Source: JACCYI01 sp963828075
GTDB lineage: Bacteria > Actinomycetota > Thermoleophilia > Solirubrobacterales > Solirubrobacteraceae
DNA: 64,000 bases
Direction: 5' to 3'
Assembly (NCBI GenBank): GCA_963828075.1
Contig: CAWHDH010000017.1
Location: 1,240,001 to 1,304,000, forward strand
The position numbers and the translations under genes are program-made. This document shows, piece after piece, positions 7,664 to 14,999 of this stretch. The notes under the pieces were generated by a model. The model saw only the letters and a list, made by a program, of their open reading frames with translations. It was not told the origin of the DNA and did not search any database. Positions within the stretch are counted from its first letter, which is position 1. Each line of letters begins with the position of its first letter.

Positions 7664-8332
7664 TCACGGACGCTGCTCTCGCATCCGCCGCTTGAGCTCA
7701 CCCAGCCGCTTTTTCGCGATCGCGTTGCTCGGATCCGTTTCGACCGCGTTCCGGAAGGTCTGCTCCGCTTGCTCGAGCGAGCCGATCGCCTCGTACGCGC
7801 GGCCGAGGCGGTTCAGCGCAACACTGTCGGCGGGGGCATGCCGAAGGATGGCCATGTTCACGGCGATCGCATCCTCAGGACTCGTGGCCTGACCCGCGGA
7901 CTGACGAAGTTCCTCCAAGTCCGCCGGCAATTCTGATTGGCGAGCGTCGATCCGTGCTTGCCTTGCCGCCTTCCTCGTTTGGATCGCCTTGAAGTGGGGA
8001 GCCAGTCGCGCGCGGGCTGCTGATCGATCCGCATCGCTGAAGAGGTGCGCGTAGGGCTTGTCCTCGTCGGCAACGAGCGCCTCGCATGCCAAGTCCAGAG
8101 AGTCGGCTTCTTCGAGCTTCTTGTAGCCGTCACTGGGAGGCTTGTACAGGTACCGCCGTACGTACTCCGCTACGGCCAATCCCCCGCGGTCGATCGCATT
8201 CTGCAAGCCGCGCTTGTAGTAGGCGGGGTTGTAGGGATTTCCGGCCTTGTCCTTGATGCCCCGCGGGCCGAGTTGGTCGATCTGCCAATGCAGATCACTG
8301 ACAAGCGCGGCGATCGCGTCGCGGTCCTCCAC
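7664..8332 (-). CDS. TPR-repeat protein linked to GIY-YIG gene
   Basis: A 222-residue soluble protein starting at GTG 8332 (VEDRDAIAALVSDLHWQIDQ). The last 75 residues carry tetratricopeptide repeats (SVALNRLGRAYEAIGSLEQA and the next helix pair ending in NAIAKKRLGELKRR). The N-terminal part has LGPRGIKDKAGNPYNPAYYK, a block I do not recognise. It overlaps the end of the GIY-YIG frame by 160 bases in a different frame. Such a long overlap is unusual, so the two may be one protein split by a frameshift near 8,335, or two genes with a spurious GIY-YIG extension. The function is unknown; the nuclease partner suggests a DNA-related or mobile-element role. Confidence 0.6.
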   Translation of the reverse strand: MEDRDAIAALVSDLHWQIDQLGPRGIKDKAGNPYNPAYYKRGLQNAIDRGGLAVAEYVRRYLYKPPSDGYKKLEEADSLDLACEALVADEDKPYAHLFSDADRSAARARLAPHFKAIQTRKAARQARIDARQSELPADLEELRQSAGQATSPEDAIAVNMAILRHAPADSVALNRLGRAYEAIGSLEQAEQTFRNAVETDPSNAIAKKRLGELKRRMREQRP

Positions 8333-8852
8333 CGGCGCTGCGACCCCTCGCCCTCTCTTGGATACGGACCTCGCCGTTCAAGCGCCGCCAGGCGCTTCTC
8401 GAGGTCGCGCATGCGCTCTGAAAGGCCGGCCAGCGTCGGCAAGATGAGCCGCCCTGCCGGCGGCGCCGTCAGCAGCATCCGCACCCGCTCGATGAAGTCG
8501 ACATCGGCCGCGAGTGTAAGGGCGGCTTGTCGCGGCCGGCCACGCGAGCGTAAAGCCGGGTTCAGCACGTCGAACGCGACGAGCTCAGCTGCGTGCCTGG
8601 CGTCGTCGCCGTCGAGGAGGTCGGAGATCCACCAGTCGATGTAGCGGACCTGGTCGATGTTGACGCCGACCGCAGATGTTCCCGTGACGACGCTGGAATC
8701 CCTGCGGATGACGTGCTGCTCCAGCCGCCGATGAAGATTGCCGGCGATGCCGACATAGGCGATCCAGCCTCGGCCAATCCGCTCGCCACCACACATCGCG
8801 TAGATGCCCGGCGGCGCGAAACCTCGCCGATCGTCTCGACGTCCTTGGTCAC
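8170..8852 (-). pseudogene. GIY-YIG nuclease-domain protein, apparent frameshift near the start
   Basis: The nuclease core is clear: FAPPGIYAM (GIY), then AYVGIAGNLHRRLEQHV (the YIG strand and the Arg-containing helix). The frame upstream of GIY has no ATG/GTG start, while one frame over GTG 8852 begins VTKDVETIGEVS, which would join smoothly to FAPPGIYAM. A one-base shift around 8,815-8,830 is therefore likely. The reliable domain ends about residue 140 (LEKRLAALERRGP); beyond that the frame is antiparallel noise over the TPR gene. GIY-YIG domains cut DNA in homing, repair and restriction contexts; which applies here cannot be told. It lies between the tRNA-His fragment and tRNA-Pro. Confidence 0.55.
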
Positions 8853-8964
8853 CACTGGGCAGTACACCGCAAACGCGATGCCCTCGGCCGGTAGGTCAAT
8901 GCCGCGGCGGCTATTCGCGCAGACACTTCGGCCACCCCAGTCCGCGTGCATGTTCTGGGAGAAA

Positions 8965-8984
8965 TTGTGCCCCATTTGTGCCCC
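8965..8984. repeat. 11-base-period duplication next to tRNA-Pro
   Basis: TTGTGCCCC occurs at 8965-8973 and again at 8976-8984, a period of 11. It resembles the 11-base duplication AATTGGACCCC at 7358-7379 (shared core ATTG..CCCC). The two pairs bracket the GIY-YIG/TPR segment. Confidence 0.5.
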
Positions 8985-9049
8985 GACCCGCCAACCTCGG
9001 CCCGGGTTGGAAGCGGTTAATTGCCAGCATATGCAGGCGTTTCGTGTGA

Positions 9050-9123
9050 TCGGGGAGACAGGATTTGAACCTGCGACCGCCCGGCCCCCAGCCGGGTGCG
9101 CTACCAGACTGCGCCACTCCCCG
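9050..9123 (-). tRNA. tRNA-Pro (GGG)
   Basis: Minus strand. The acceptor CGGGGAG pairs with CTCCCCG. The D arm is GGCGCAGTCTGGTAGCGC, the anticodon arm CCCGG-CTGGGGG-CCGGG with anticodon GGG, and the T arm GCAGG-TTCAAAT-CCTGT. All stems form. CCA is not encoded. Confidence 0.9.
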
Positions 9124-9136
9124 TGGCTTGTTCGCA

Positions 9137-9207
9137 AGCGGGCGACGGGAATCGAACCCGCCCTAAGAGCTTGGAAGGCTCCTGTGCAACCACAACACTT
9201 CGCCCGC
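9137..9207 (-). tRNA. tRNA-Gly (TCC)
   Basis: Minus strand. The acceptor GCGGGCG pairs with CGCCCGC. The anticodon arm is GGAGC-CTTCCAA-GCTCT with anticodon TCC, and the T arm GCGGG-TTCGATT-CCCGT. It lies 13 bases from tRNA-Pro on the same strand, so the two are probably one transcript. Confidence 0.9.
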
Positions 9208-9246
9208 AGCGGACGGGCCGGATGATACCGCCGCTCCGGAGGCCGC

Positions 9247-10086
9247 TCAGCGTGGCCGGCGTTGTTCGGTGGGCACCGCGCCGCCGGCGTCGGTGATCTC
9301 GCCCGGCGGCCAGGGTCCGAACCAGTTGTCGCGCGCCCCGTCGAGAGTGAGCACTGCGCCCGACAGCGAGGCGCCGAGGCGCGACGCCGCGAGGGCGACG
9401 AGCCACGCGTGCTCCTCCTCACGGCCGAGGCGCTGGAGCGGGACGGTGCGAGCGGCGGCACGCCACACGGGCTCCGGGTACTTGCGCAGCGACTCGGTGT
9501 CGTAGTGGCCGGCGGCGATGGCGATGACCGCGATTCCGGCGTCGCGCAGCTCGGCCGCGTGGGCGCGGGTGTATCCCTCGACCGCCGCACGCGCCGCGCT
9601 CGAGTGCGTCATGCCGGCGAGCCCGTGGTGGGGCGACAGCGTCACGTTGATCACCGTCCCTCCCCCACCGGGCCGGAACGCCCGCTCGACCGCCGTGCGG
9701 GTCATCAGCTCGGTACCGCCGACGTTGAGCCGCATCACGGCGCGCCAGCCCTTGGGCTCGATCGCCTCGGCGGGGACGAAGTACTGCCCGCCGGCGTTGT
9801 TGACGAGGACGTCGAGGCGGCCGAAGCGCTCGAGCGCCGCGTCGACCATCCGCTCGGCGTCAGCGGGCTCGCGGATGTCGCCGGCGACGTGACCGGCGCC
9901 GTGCCCGATGTCCTCGACGGCCTCGGCGAGCACCACCTCGCGGCGGCCTGAGATGACGACCTGGGCGCCGCACGCGGCGAGCTCGATGGCCGACGCCTTG
10001 CCGAGCCCGGTCCCGCCGCCGGTGACCAGCACGACGCGCCCTCCGAGCGACCCGGGTGCGAAGATCACGGAGGCGTCGAGCGGCAC
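9247..10086 (-). CDS. Short-chain dehydrogenase/reductase, dienoyl/enoyl-CoA reductase type
   Basis: A 279-residue Rossmann protein. The nucleotide site is VLVTGGGTGLGKASAIELA and the structural block LDVLVNNAGGQ. The catalytic region reads THSSAARAAVEGYTRAHAAE, where the usual Tyr-x3-Lys is replaced by a Ser/Ala...Ala pattern. This is the form typical of 2,4-dienoyl-CoA reductase or peroxisomal trans-2-enoyl-CoA reductase relatives, as against classical SDRs. The C-terminus (SGAVLTLDGARDNWFGPWPP) fits that subgroup. Likely an NADPH-dependent reductase of unsaturated acyl-CoA; the substrate is unproven. It is monocistronic, flanked by tRNA genes on both sides. Confidence 0.75.
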   Translation of the reverse strand: MPLDASVIFAPGSLGGRVVLVTGGGTGLGKASAIELAACGAQVVISGRREVVLAEAVEDIGHGAGHVAGDIREPADAERMVDAALERFGRLDVLVNNAGGQYFVPAEAIEPKGWRAVMRLNVGGTELMTRTAVERAFRPGGGGTVINVTLSPHHGLAGMTHSSAARAAVEGYTRAHAAELRDAGIAVIAIAAGHYDTESLRKYPEPVWRAAARTVPLQRLGREEEHAWLVALAASRLGASLSGAVLTLDGARDNWFGPWPPGEITDAGGAVPTEQRRPR

Positions 10087-10138
10087 GCGTGCGGACTCTA
10101 ATCCGGGCGCCGCGGCTAGTACCCTTCTCGAACCCTCA

Positions 10139-10210
10139 GGGGGAATGAGTCAACGGCTACACGCATGGTCTCCAAAACCATGAATCTGGGTTCGAATCCC
10201 AGTTCCCCCG
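10139..10210 (+). tRNA. tRNA-Trp-like gene (CCA) with a degenerate D arm
   Basis: The acceptor GGGGGAA/TTCCCCC, anticodon arm ATGGT-CTCCAAA-ACCAT (anticodon CCA, Trp) and T arm CTGGG-TTCGAAT-CCCAG are perfect. The D arm (AGTCAACGGCTACACG) forms only two pairs in the standard register, so it is not an ordinary tRNA-Trp. A LAGLIDADG-like gene begins 33 bases downstream on the same strand. It may be a tRNA-like decoy or minor tRNA tied to that gene. Confidence 0.65.
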
Positions 10211-10243
10211 CTCTCCGTCCGGTACCGATGCGAACATGCGTTC

Positions 10244-10813
10244 GTGTCGCCCACGCCGCCCGATCCCCGGTCGTATAGCTACCTCCTCGGCCTCTATCTC
10301 GGGGACGGCTGCCTCGGCGAAGTCCACAGGAGCTGGCAGCTCAACATCTACTGCGACGGGATCTACCCCGACCTCGTCGACGAATGCTGGGCGGCGATGC
10401 AGGTCGCGATGCCCAACTCGCGGTGCATCCGCGTCTGTGCGCCAAGCACCCGGTGGCCGCCCTTGTTTCCGCAGCACGGCCCCGGCCGTAAGCACGACCG
10501 CCCGATCGTCCTCGAGCCGTGGCAGCGGGAGATCGTGGACACCTTCCCCCACGAGTTCCTGCGCGGCCTGATCCACTCCGACGGCTGCCGGACCGTCAAC
10601 CGCTTCAAGACGAAGCTGCCGAGCGGGCGGGTCGCGGAGTACGAGTATCCGCGGTACTTCTTCTCGAACAAGTCGGCCGACATCCGCGGGCTGTTCTGCG
10701 AGTACTGCGAGCGGCTCGGGATCCGCTGGACGCTGTCGAACCCGCGCAACGTTTCGGTCTCGCATCGCACGTCGGTCGCCGCGCTCGATGCCTTCGTCGG
10801 GCCGAAGACATGA
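10244..10813 (+). CDS. LAGLIDADG-like homing-endonuclease-family protein
   Basis: A 189-residue protein with two LAGLIDADG-type helices: YSYLLGLYLGDGCL near residue 12 and FLRGLIHSDGC near residue 107. Each ends in the acidic residue expected for metal binding. Between them lie WPPLFPQHGPGRKHDRPIVL and, after the second, YEYPRYFFSNKSADIRGLFC, blocks that mark a compact actinobacterial family often labelled regulator or LAGLIDADG protein. The start is GTG 10244 (VSPTPPDPR); a closer ATG at 10236 is out of frame. No intron or intein surrounds it. It directly follows the Trp-like tRNA, and the pair may be a mobile or selfish unit. Whether it cuts DNA is unknown. Confidence 0.7.
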   Translation: MSPTPPDPRSYSYLLGLYLGDGCLGEVHRSWQLNIYCDGIYPDLVDECWAAMQVAMPNSRCIRVCAPSTRWPPLFPQHGPGRKHDRPIVLEPWQREIVDTFPHEFLRGLIHSDGCRTVNRFKTKLPSGRVAEYEYPRYFFSNKSADIRGLFCEYCERLGIRWTLSNPRNVSVSHRTSVAALDAFVGPKT

Positions 10814-10818
10814 CGCGC

Positions 10819-11907
10819 TCAGGTGCCCGGCTGCAACGGCAGCGTGCGATACGCGTCAGCCCGGGCGCGCACGCACGCCCGGCGCAGCTCGGGAAGCTTC
10901 GCGCGCCCGAGCGACCGGCAGTAGGCGGCGGTCTGGGCGGCGCCCTCGGCCAGGTCGCGGAGGATGACCTGGACGACTCCGATCACGCAGTCGCGGCGAG
11001 CCGAGCGATTCCCACCGAGCAGGCAGAGTCGCAGGCGGGAGTCGGCCTTGGCCCGGTCGCCGATGACGTGCTTGGCGCTCTCGACCGCGACGTCCCCGCC
11101 GAGCCCGCGATAGCAGGCGCCGCGGAAGTCCCGCTCCACACGCGAGCACAGCCGGAACACCTCGGCGTAGTCGCTGTCGGTGACGTAGAGCGCGTAGCTG
11201 GTCTGCTTGTCGAAGCACGGCTCCTTGTAGCGACGCGCGACGACGGTGCACGGGTACAGCGGCTGCTCCGGTCGCAGCGCCTTTGGCGGGCGATCGGGGT
11301 TGTCGATCGCCGAGAGGTTCTCCATGAAGACGCCGCCGTAGCAGTTGTGCCGCTCCCACCCATCCGCGAGCGCGTCGCAGCCGCGCAGCGACCGGAAGAC
11401 GTCGCTGCCGAACGCGCCCATGAATCCGTGCCCCATCCCGTGCGCGCAGTTGTAGTGGTCGGCCGAGTGGACGCCGGCCGACCGCGGAGCCGCGCAGACG
11501 CTCGCCGCCCGTTCGATCACCCGGCCCGCCCCGATCTTGGCCATGACCGCCTCGGTCACGCCGTGGTAGTAGCCCGAGGAACAGAGCGACTCCCCATCGC
11601 GGAATGCGCGGATGCCGCCGATCGCCCCGGCCGCTCGCCCGATGCGGTGGGTGAGCTGATGGCAGGCGGCCCGGACGTATCCGTTGCGCTCGCGCTGCGA
11701 GGCGAGGTCGCCGAGCGCCGCCGGCGCGCCCCGCTGTCGCACCATCTCGGTGTACCGCCGCTCGAAGCAGCGGAACTCGAGCGCCGCCGCGCCGCGGCAC
11801 GTGGTGATCGGACCGCGCTGATCAGGCCGCTCGCGCGCAGCGCCCGTCGACAGCGCGAGGATCGCCGCAACCGCCGAGCCGGCGAGGACGACGACCGCCC
11901 GCCTCAC
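10819..11907 (-). CDS. Exported 16-Cys/6-His repeat-family protein, copy A
   Basis: A 362-residue protein starting at GTG 11907, which overlaps the stop of copy B (GTGA). An N-terminal hydrophobic segment (AVVVLAGSAVAAILALSTG) acts as signal or anchor. The rest is the family domain: CRGAAALEFRC, ACHQLTHRIGR, CSSGYYHGVTEA, DHYNCAHGMGHGFM, CYGGVFMEN, LYPC, FRLC, ACYRGLGG and later paired cysteines. All 16 family cysteines are present, as are the invariant His of HxxxH (CHQLTH), YHG, and HxxCxHGxGHG. An even number of cysteines in an exported protein suggests eight disulfides; the His pairs suggest a metal site. I do not recognise the family. It is last in a five-gene operon. An upstream in-frame extension overlaps copy B and is not believed. 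Confidence 0.8.
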   Translation of the reverse strand: MRRAVVVLAGSAVAAILALSTGAARERPDQRGPITTCRGAAALEFRCFERRYTEMVRQRGAPAALGDLASQRERNGYVRAACHQLTHRIGRAAGAIGGIRAFRDGESLCSSGYYHGVTEAVMAKIGAGRVIERAASVCAAPRSAGVHSADHYNCAHGMGHGFMGAFGSDVFRSLRGCDALADGWERHNCYGGVFMENLSAIDNPDRPPKALRPEQPLYPCTVVARRYKEPCFDKQTSYALYVTDSDYAEVFRLCSRVERDFRGACYRGLGGDVAVESAKHVIGDRAKADSRLRLCLLGGNRSARRDCVIGVVQVILRDLAEGAAQTAAYCRSLGRAKLPELRRACVRARADAYRTLPLQPGT

Positions 11908-13061
11908 TCGGGATATGCCCGCTTCGCTCTGATCGCTCCGCGGCAGGACGCGCGCAGGCGCGCAGACACGACCTCGCACAGCCGCGTCGCCTGGACGACG
12001 TCGTGGTCGTAGTTGATCAGCGCCCTGACGGCGCCGCCGACGCAGCTCGCCCGCGCGGCGCGCCGCTCGCCGAGGGCGCACGCTGCGGCGGTCAGCCGGC
12101 GCCGGTCGCCGTCGTCGAAGACCTGCTTGAGGTAGTGCACGGCGACGCTCGTGCCCAGTCCTTCGTGGCATGGCGCCCGGAAACCACCCGCGACGCGGGC
12201 GCACAGGGAGAACACGTCGCCGGCGTCGCCGTCACGGACATACAGGGCGTATCCGGTCTGCTTCTGGTAGCACATGGCGCGGTGGCGGTCGGCCAGCTCG
12301 GGGCACGGGTAGAGCGGGTCCCGCGGGCGCAGGTACTTGGAATCCGACAGCGTCATGACGTTCTGCATGAACACGCCGCCATAGCAGGAGCGCTGCTCCC
12401 ACCGGTCGGCCAGGCCATCGCACGTTTCGAGCGCCGCGGGCAACTCCCCGTCGAGGGCGAGCATGAACCCGTGGCCGATCCCGTGGGCGCAGTTGCGGTG
12501 GTAGATCGAGTGTCGCGCGGGCCCCCCGAGGTCCGCGCACAGCGAGTCGGCCCTGGCCACGAATCGATCGGCACCCATGCTGGCGACGATCCGCTCGGTG
12601 ACCCCGTGGAAGTACCCGGCGGAGCAGAACGGGTCCCCGCGCGCGTACAGCTGCGGGAGGTCGTCGCCGTGGCGCTCGACGGCGGCGTGGCCGATCTCGT
12701 GGACGATCGGGTGGCAGGCGGCCCGCACGAGGCCCTCGCGTTCGTACGCCCGCTTGAGCTCGGCGAAGGCCGCATCCACACCCGCGGTCCGCGTCAGCGT
12801 GCCGTAGCGACGCAGCTGGCAGCGGAGCTCGATCGCGGCCGTGCCCCGGCACTCGGGTGCGCCGCCCCGGTCGTACGCGCTGCCCCGGACCGGCGCGCCG
12901 CCCCGCGCGGGCGAGCTGCCCCGGACCGGCGCGCCGCCCCGGACGGTCGCGCCGCCCCGCGCGCGCTCACCGTCGGCCGAGGAGCCCGAGGTCGCCAGCA
13001 GGCCCGTCGCCGTGGCGCACGCTGCGAGCGCCACGACGACGAGGACCAGCCGCTTCAGCAC
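11904..13061 (-). CDS. Exported 16-Cys/6-His repeat-family protein, copy B with Gly-Arg linker
   Basis: A 385-residue protein starting at GTG 13061, seven bases before the end of the lipoprotein gene. The N-terminus MLKRLVLVVVALAACATATG could be a lipoprotein signal (LAAC) or a simple signal peptide. Residues 30-70 are a low-complexity linker made of RGGAPVRGSSPA-type 12-residue repeats. The family domain follows: ECRGTAAIELRC, ACHPIVHEIGH, FCSAGYFHGVTE, YHRNCAHGIGHGFM, CYGGVFMQN, LYPC, FSLC and PCHEGLG. All 16 cysteines and six histidines of the family are kept. It is the most divergent copy. The linker suggests the domain is held away from the membrane. The function is unknown. Confidence 0.8.
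   Translation of the reverse strand: MLKRLVLVVVALAACATATGLLATSGSSADGERARGGATVRGGAPVRGSSPARGGAPVRGSAYDRGGAPECRGTAAIELRCQLRRYGTLTRTAGVDAAFAELKRAYEREGLVRAACHPIVHEIGHAAVERHGDDLPQLYARGDPFCSAGYFHGVTERIVASMGADRFVARADSLCADLGGPARHSIYHRNCAHGIGHGFMLALDGELPAALETCDGLADRWEQRSCYGGVFMQNVMTLSDSKYLRPRDPLYPCPELADRHRAMCYQKQTGYALYVRDGDAGDVFSLCARVAGGFRAPCHEGLGTSVAVHYLKQVFDDGDRRRLTAAACALGERRAARASCVGGAVRALINYDHDVVQATRLCEVVSARLRASCRGAIRAKRAYPE
12879..12940. repeat. 36-base tandem repeat inside copy B linker
   Basis: A 26-base identical block starts at 12879 and again at 12915, a period of 36 bases (12 residues, RGGAPVRGSSPA type). Degenerate copies extend on both sides from about 12,850 to 12,975. It encodes the Gly/Arg/Pro linker of copy B. 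Confidence 0.75.
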
Positions 13062-13840
13062 TTCTTGTCGAGCCCGATGATGTTGAGTCCCGAACTCCCG
13101 CCTCGGACGTTGCCGCTGCGGCCCAGCCAGTGGCTGCCGCCGGGCGCGATCACCGCCACATACTCACCGGGGATCTGGTTGACCTTGGTGTACCTGTTGT
13201 AGTCCGTCGCGAGACCTCGCGCGCTCAACTGCGCCGGCGTGGCCAGGGCGAGGCTCTGGACCGCGAACTTGACCTCGTCGCCACCGGCGGTCTTGATGGT
13301 GCCAGTGGTCTTGCCGTCCTTCTCCGCTTGGGCGTCGAGGGTGTTGCCGTCCGTCGAGGTGCCCTTGTAGTGAAGGTCCTTGTCGAGCGTGACCTCGTAG
13401 ATGCCGCCTCCGTCGGTCGACGGGTAGGCGACGAACTGGCTGCGCTTGCCTGCCTCGTCCTTGAACGAGCCCTGGATGCGCGCATCGTTGACGAACTCGA
13501 GGACCAGATCCTCCTTCTTGCCCGCCGACACGAGGGAGACGTTCGTGCCCGGGTCGGTCGTCGAAGCGACGTCGGCGGCACCGCCGAACCAGACGGCCTT
13601 GCCCTCCGGCTCCCCGCGCCCGTCGCAGACATACGCGCGCACCTTGCTCATGCCCTTGCCGTCGGCGGGATCGATCTCGATCGCCACCGCGGCGACCTCC
13701 TCGCTGCCGAGCAGCCAGCCGAAGTAGACCTTCGTCTTCTTGCTGTCGCCTTCGCCCTTCTCCGCCTTGTCGTCACCCCCACAGGCGCTCAGCAGCCCCA
13801 CGCACAGCACGGCTGAGATCACGATCCTGATCTGTCGCAC
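13055..13840 (-). CDS. Lipoprotein inside the Cys/His-family operon
   Basis: A 261-residue protein with a textbook lipoprotein signal (IRIVISAVLCVGLLSAC, lipobox LSAC, then Gly-Gly). A charged linker (DDKAEKGEGDSKKTK) follows, then a beta-rich domain (VYFGWLLGSEEVAAVAIEID, VRAYVCDGRG, EYVAVIAPGGSHW) with only two more cysteines. It is not a member of the 16-Cys family and I do not recognise it. It starts at GTG 13840, four bases after the stop of copy C, and its stop overlaps the GTG of copy B, so it is translationally coupled to both. It is probably anchored in the outer face of the membrane as a partner of the Cys/His proteins. Confidence 0.8.
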   Translation of the reverse strand: MRQIRIVISAVLCVGLLSACGGDDKAEKGEGDSKKTKVYFGWLLGSEEVAAVAIEIDPADGKGMSKVRAYVCDGRGEPEGKAVWFGGAADVASTTDPGTNVSLVSAGKKEDLVLEFVNDARIQGSFKDEAGKRSQFVAYPSTDGGGIYEVTLDKDLHYKGTSTDGNTLDAQAEKDGKTTGTIKTAGGDEVKFAVQSLALATPAQLSARGLATDYNRYTKVNQIPGEYVAVIAPGGSHWLGRSGNVRGGSSGLNIIGLDKKC

Positions 13841-13844
13841 GTCC

Positions 13845-14999
13845 TCACTCCCCCTCGTTCGATCGGCGGGCGCCGGGTTTCTTGAGATGGCAGATGAAGT
13901 CCAGGCCGGCCGTCCGGGCTCCCTGGTCGAGGCGTGGACCGGTCTGCTGTGCGAGCAGCTCGCGGTAGGCGCGCTCGCTCTCGCGCAGGCACGCCGCGTG
14001 CTGTGGCTGGGTGGCGACCGCCTCGAGTGACCCGCAGAACGCGTCGAGCTGGGCGGGACCGCCGTCGAGGTCCTGCAGGATCACGCGGACCGCGCCGGTC
14101 ACGCAACTCGAGCGCGCGTCGGAGCCGGCGCCGAGCAGGCAGAGCCGCCGGCGGGTGCGGGCCTGCTCGGTCCGGCCGACGACCTCCTTGGTCTCCGCCG
14201 CGACGTCGCCGCCGAGCCCGCGAGCGCAGGCGCCGCGGAAGGCGCGCTCGGTCTTCGCGCACAACGCGAAGACCGTGGCGAAGTCGCCGTTGTTGACGAA
14301 CAGGGCGTAGGTGCTCTGGCGGCCGTAGCACTCGTCGCGGTAACGCGTGGCCACGGCCGTGCAGGGATACAGCGGCTCGTCGGGGCGGAGGGCACCGCGC
14401 TCGGGCGCGTCGACCGCCGCGAGGTTCTCCATGAAGACGCCGTCGTAACAGCCGCGCCGCTCGCGTGAATCGCGCAGCCCGTCACAGCCTCGGAGCGACG
14501 CGCCGAGGTCGCGACCGAGGACGCCCATGAACCCATGACCCATCCCGTGGATGCAGGTCTCGTGGTCGGTGGGGCGCTTGCGCACCTCAGCGCAGACCGA
14601 GGGTGCGTCGCTCACCGAACCGCGGGCCCCGCGCTTGGTCATCGCGGCCTCGGTGACCCCGTGGTAGAAGCCCGACGAGCAGACGGGATCGCCCTGCGCG
14701 AACGCGGCGATGCCGGACTTCGCCCCCGCAGTGCGGCCGATCCGGTGCGCGAGCTGGTGGCAGGCGGCGCGCAGGTAGCCGTCGTCCTTCATCCGGCCGC
14801 CGAGCTCGCGCAGCGCAGCCGCCGCCCCGGCGGTCTCGGCGAGCCCGACGTAGCGGCGCTCCAGACAGCCGGCGTCGATCGCGGCGGCGCCGGTGCACTC
14901 CGCGACCGCCGGCGCCGGGTCCCCGGCGGCGACCATGACGCCCGCCGCCAGGAGGACGGCAAAGACCGCCGCGACCGCGATCCGCAGGCGCCGGTTCAC
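13845..14999 (-). CDS. Exported 16-Cys/6-His repeat-family protein, copy C with C-terminal tail
   Basis: A 384-residue protein starting at GTG 14999 (overlap GTGA with copy D). The signal segment is RIAVAAVFAVLLAAGVMVAA. The family domain shows ECTGAAAIDAGC, ACHQLAHRIGR, CSSGFYHGVTEA, DHETCIHGMGHGFM, CYDGVFMEN, LYPC, FALC and ACARGLGG, with all 16 cysteines and six histidines. Unlike the other copies it has a tail of about 35 residues after the last family cysteine (PRLDQGARTAGLDFICHLKK) with a 17th cysteine. An odd cysteine could link the protein to a partner; this is inference. Closest in sequence to copies A and D. The function is unknown. Confidence 0.8.
   Translation of the reverse strand: MNRRLRIAVAAVFAVLLAAGVMVAAGDPAPAVAECTGAAAIDAGCLERRYVGLAETAGAAAALRELGGRMKDDGYLRAACHQLAHRIGRTAGAKSGIAAFAQGDPVCSSGFYHGVTEAAMTKRGARGSVSDAPSVCAEVRKRPTDHETCIHGMGHGFMGVLGRDLGASLRGCDGLRDSRERRGCYDGVFMENLAAVDAPERGALRPDEPLYPCTAVATRYRDECYGRQSTYALFVNNGDFATVFALCAKTERAFRGACARGLGGDVAAETKEVVGRTEQARTRRRLCLLGAGSDARSSCVTGAVRVILQDLDGGPAQLDAFCGSLEAVATQPQHAACLRESERAYRELLAQQTGPRLDQGARTAGLDFICHLKKPGARRSNEGE

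Noticed and set aside
8593..9225. Plus-strand frame over tRNA-Pro and tRNA-Gly (text like GFEPATARPPAGCATRL)
   Set aside because: A well-known spurious translation produced by the complement of tRNA genes.
10244..10813. LAGLIDADG gene inside an intron or intein
   Set aside because: No interrupted host gene surrounds it; the tRNA before it is continuous.
10819..12204. Longer start for copy A of the Cys/His family (up to 12204)
   Set aside because: The extension lies inside copy B in another frame and is arginine-rich noise; the GTG overlapping the copy B stop gives a proper signal segment.
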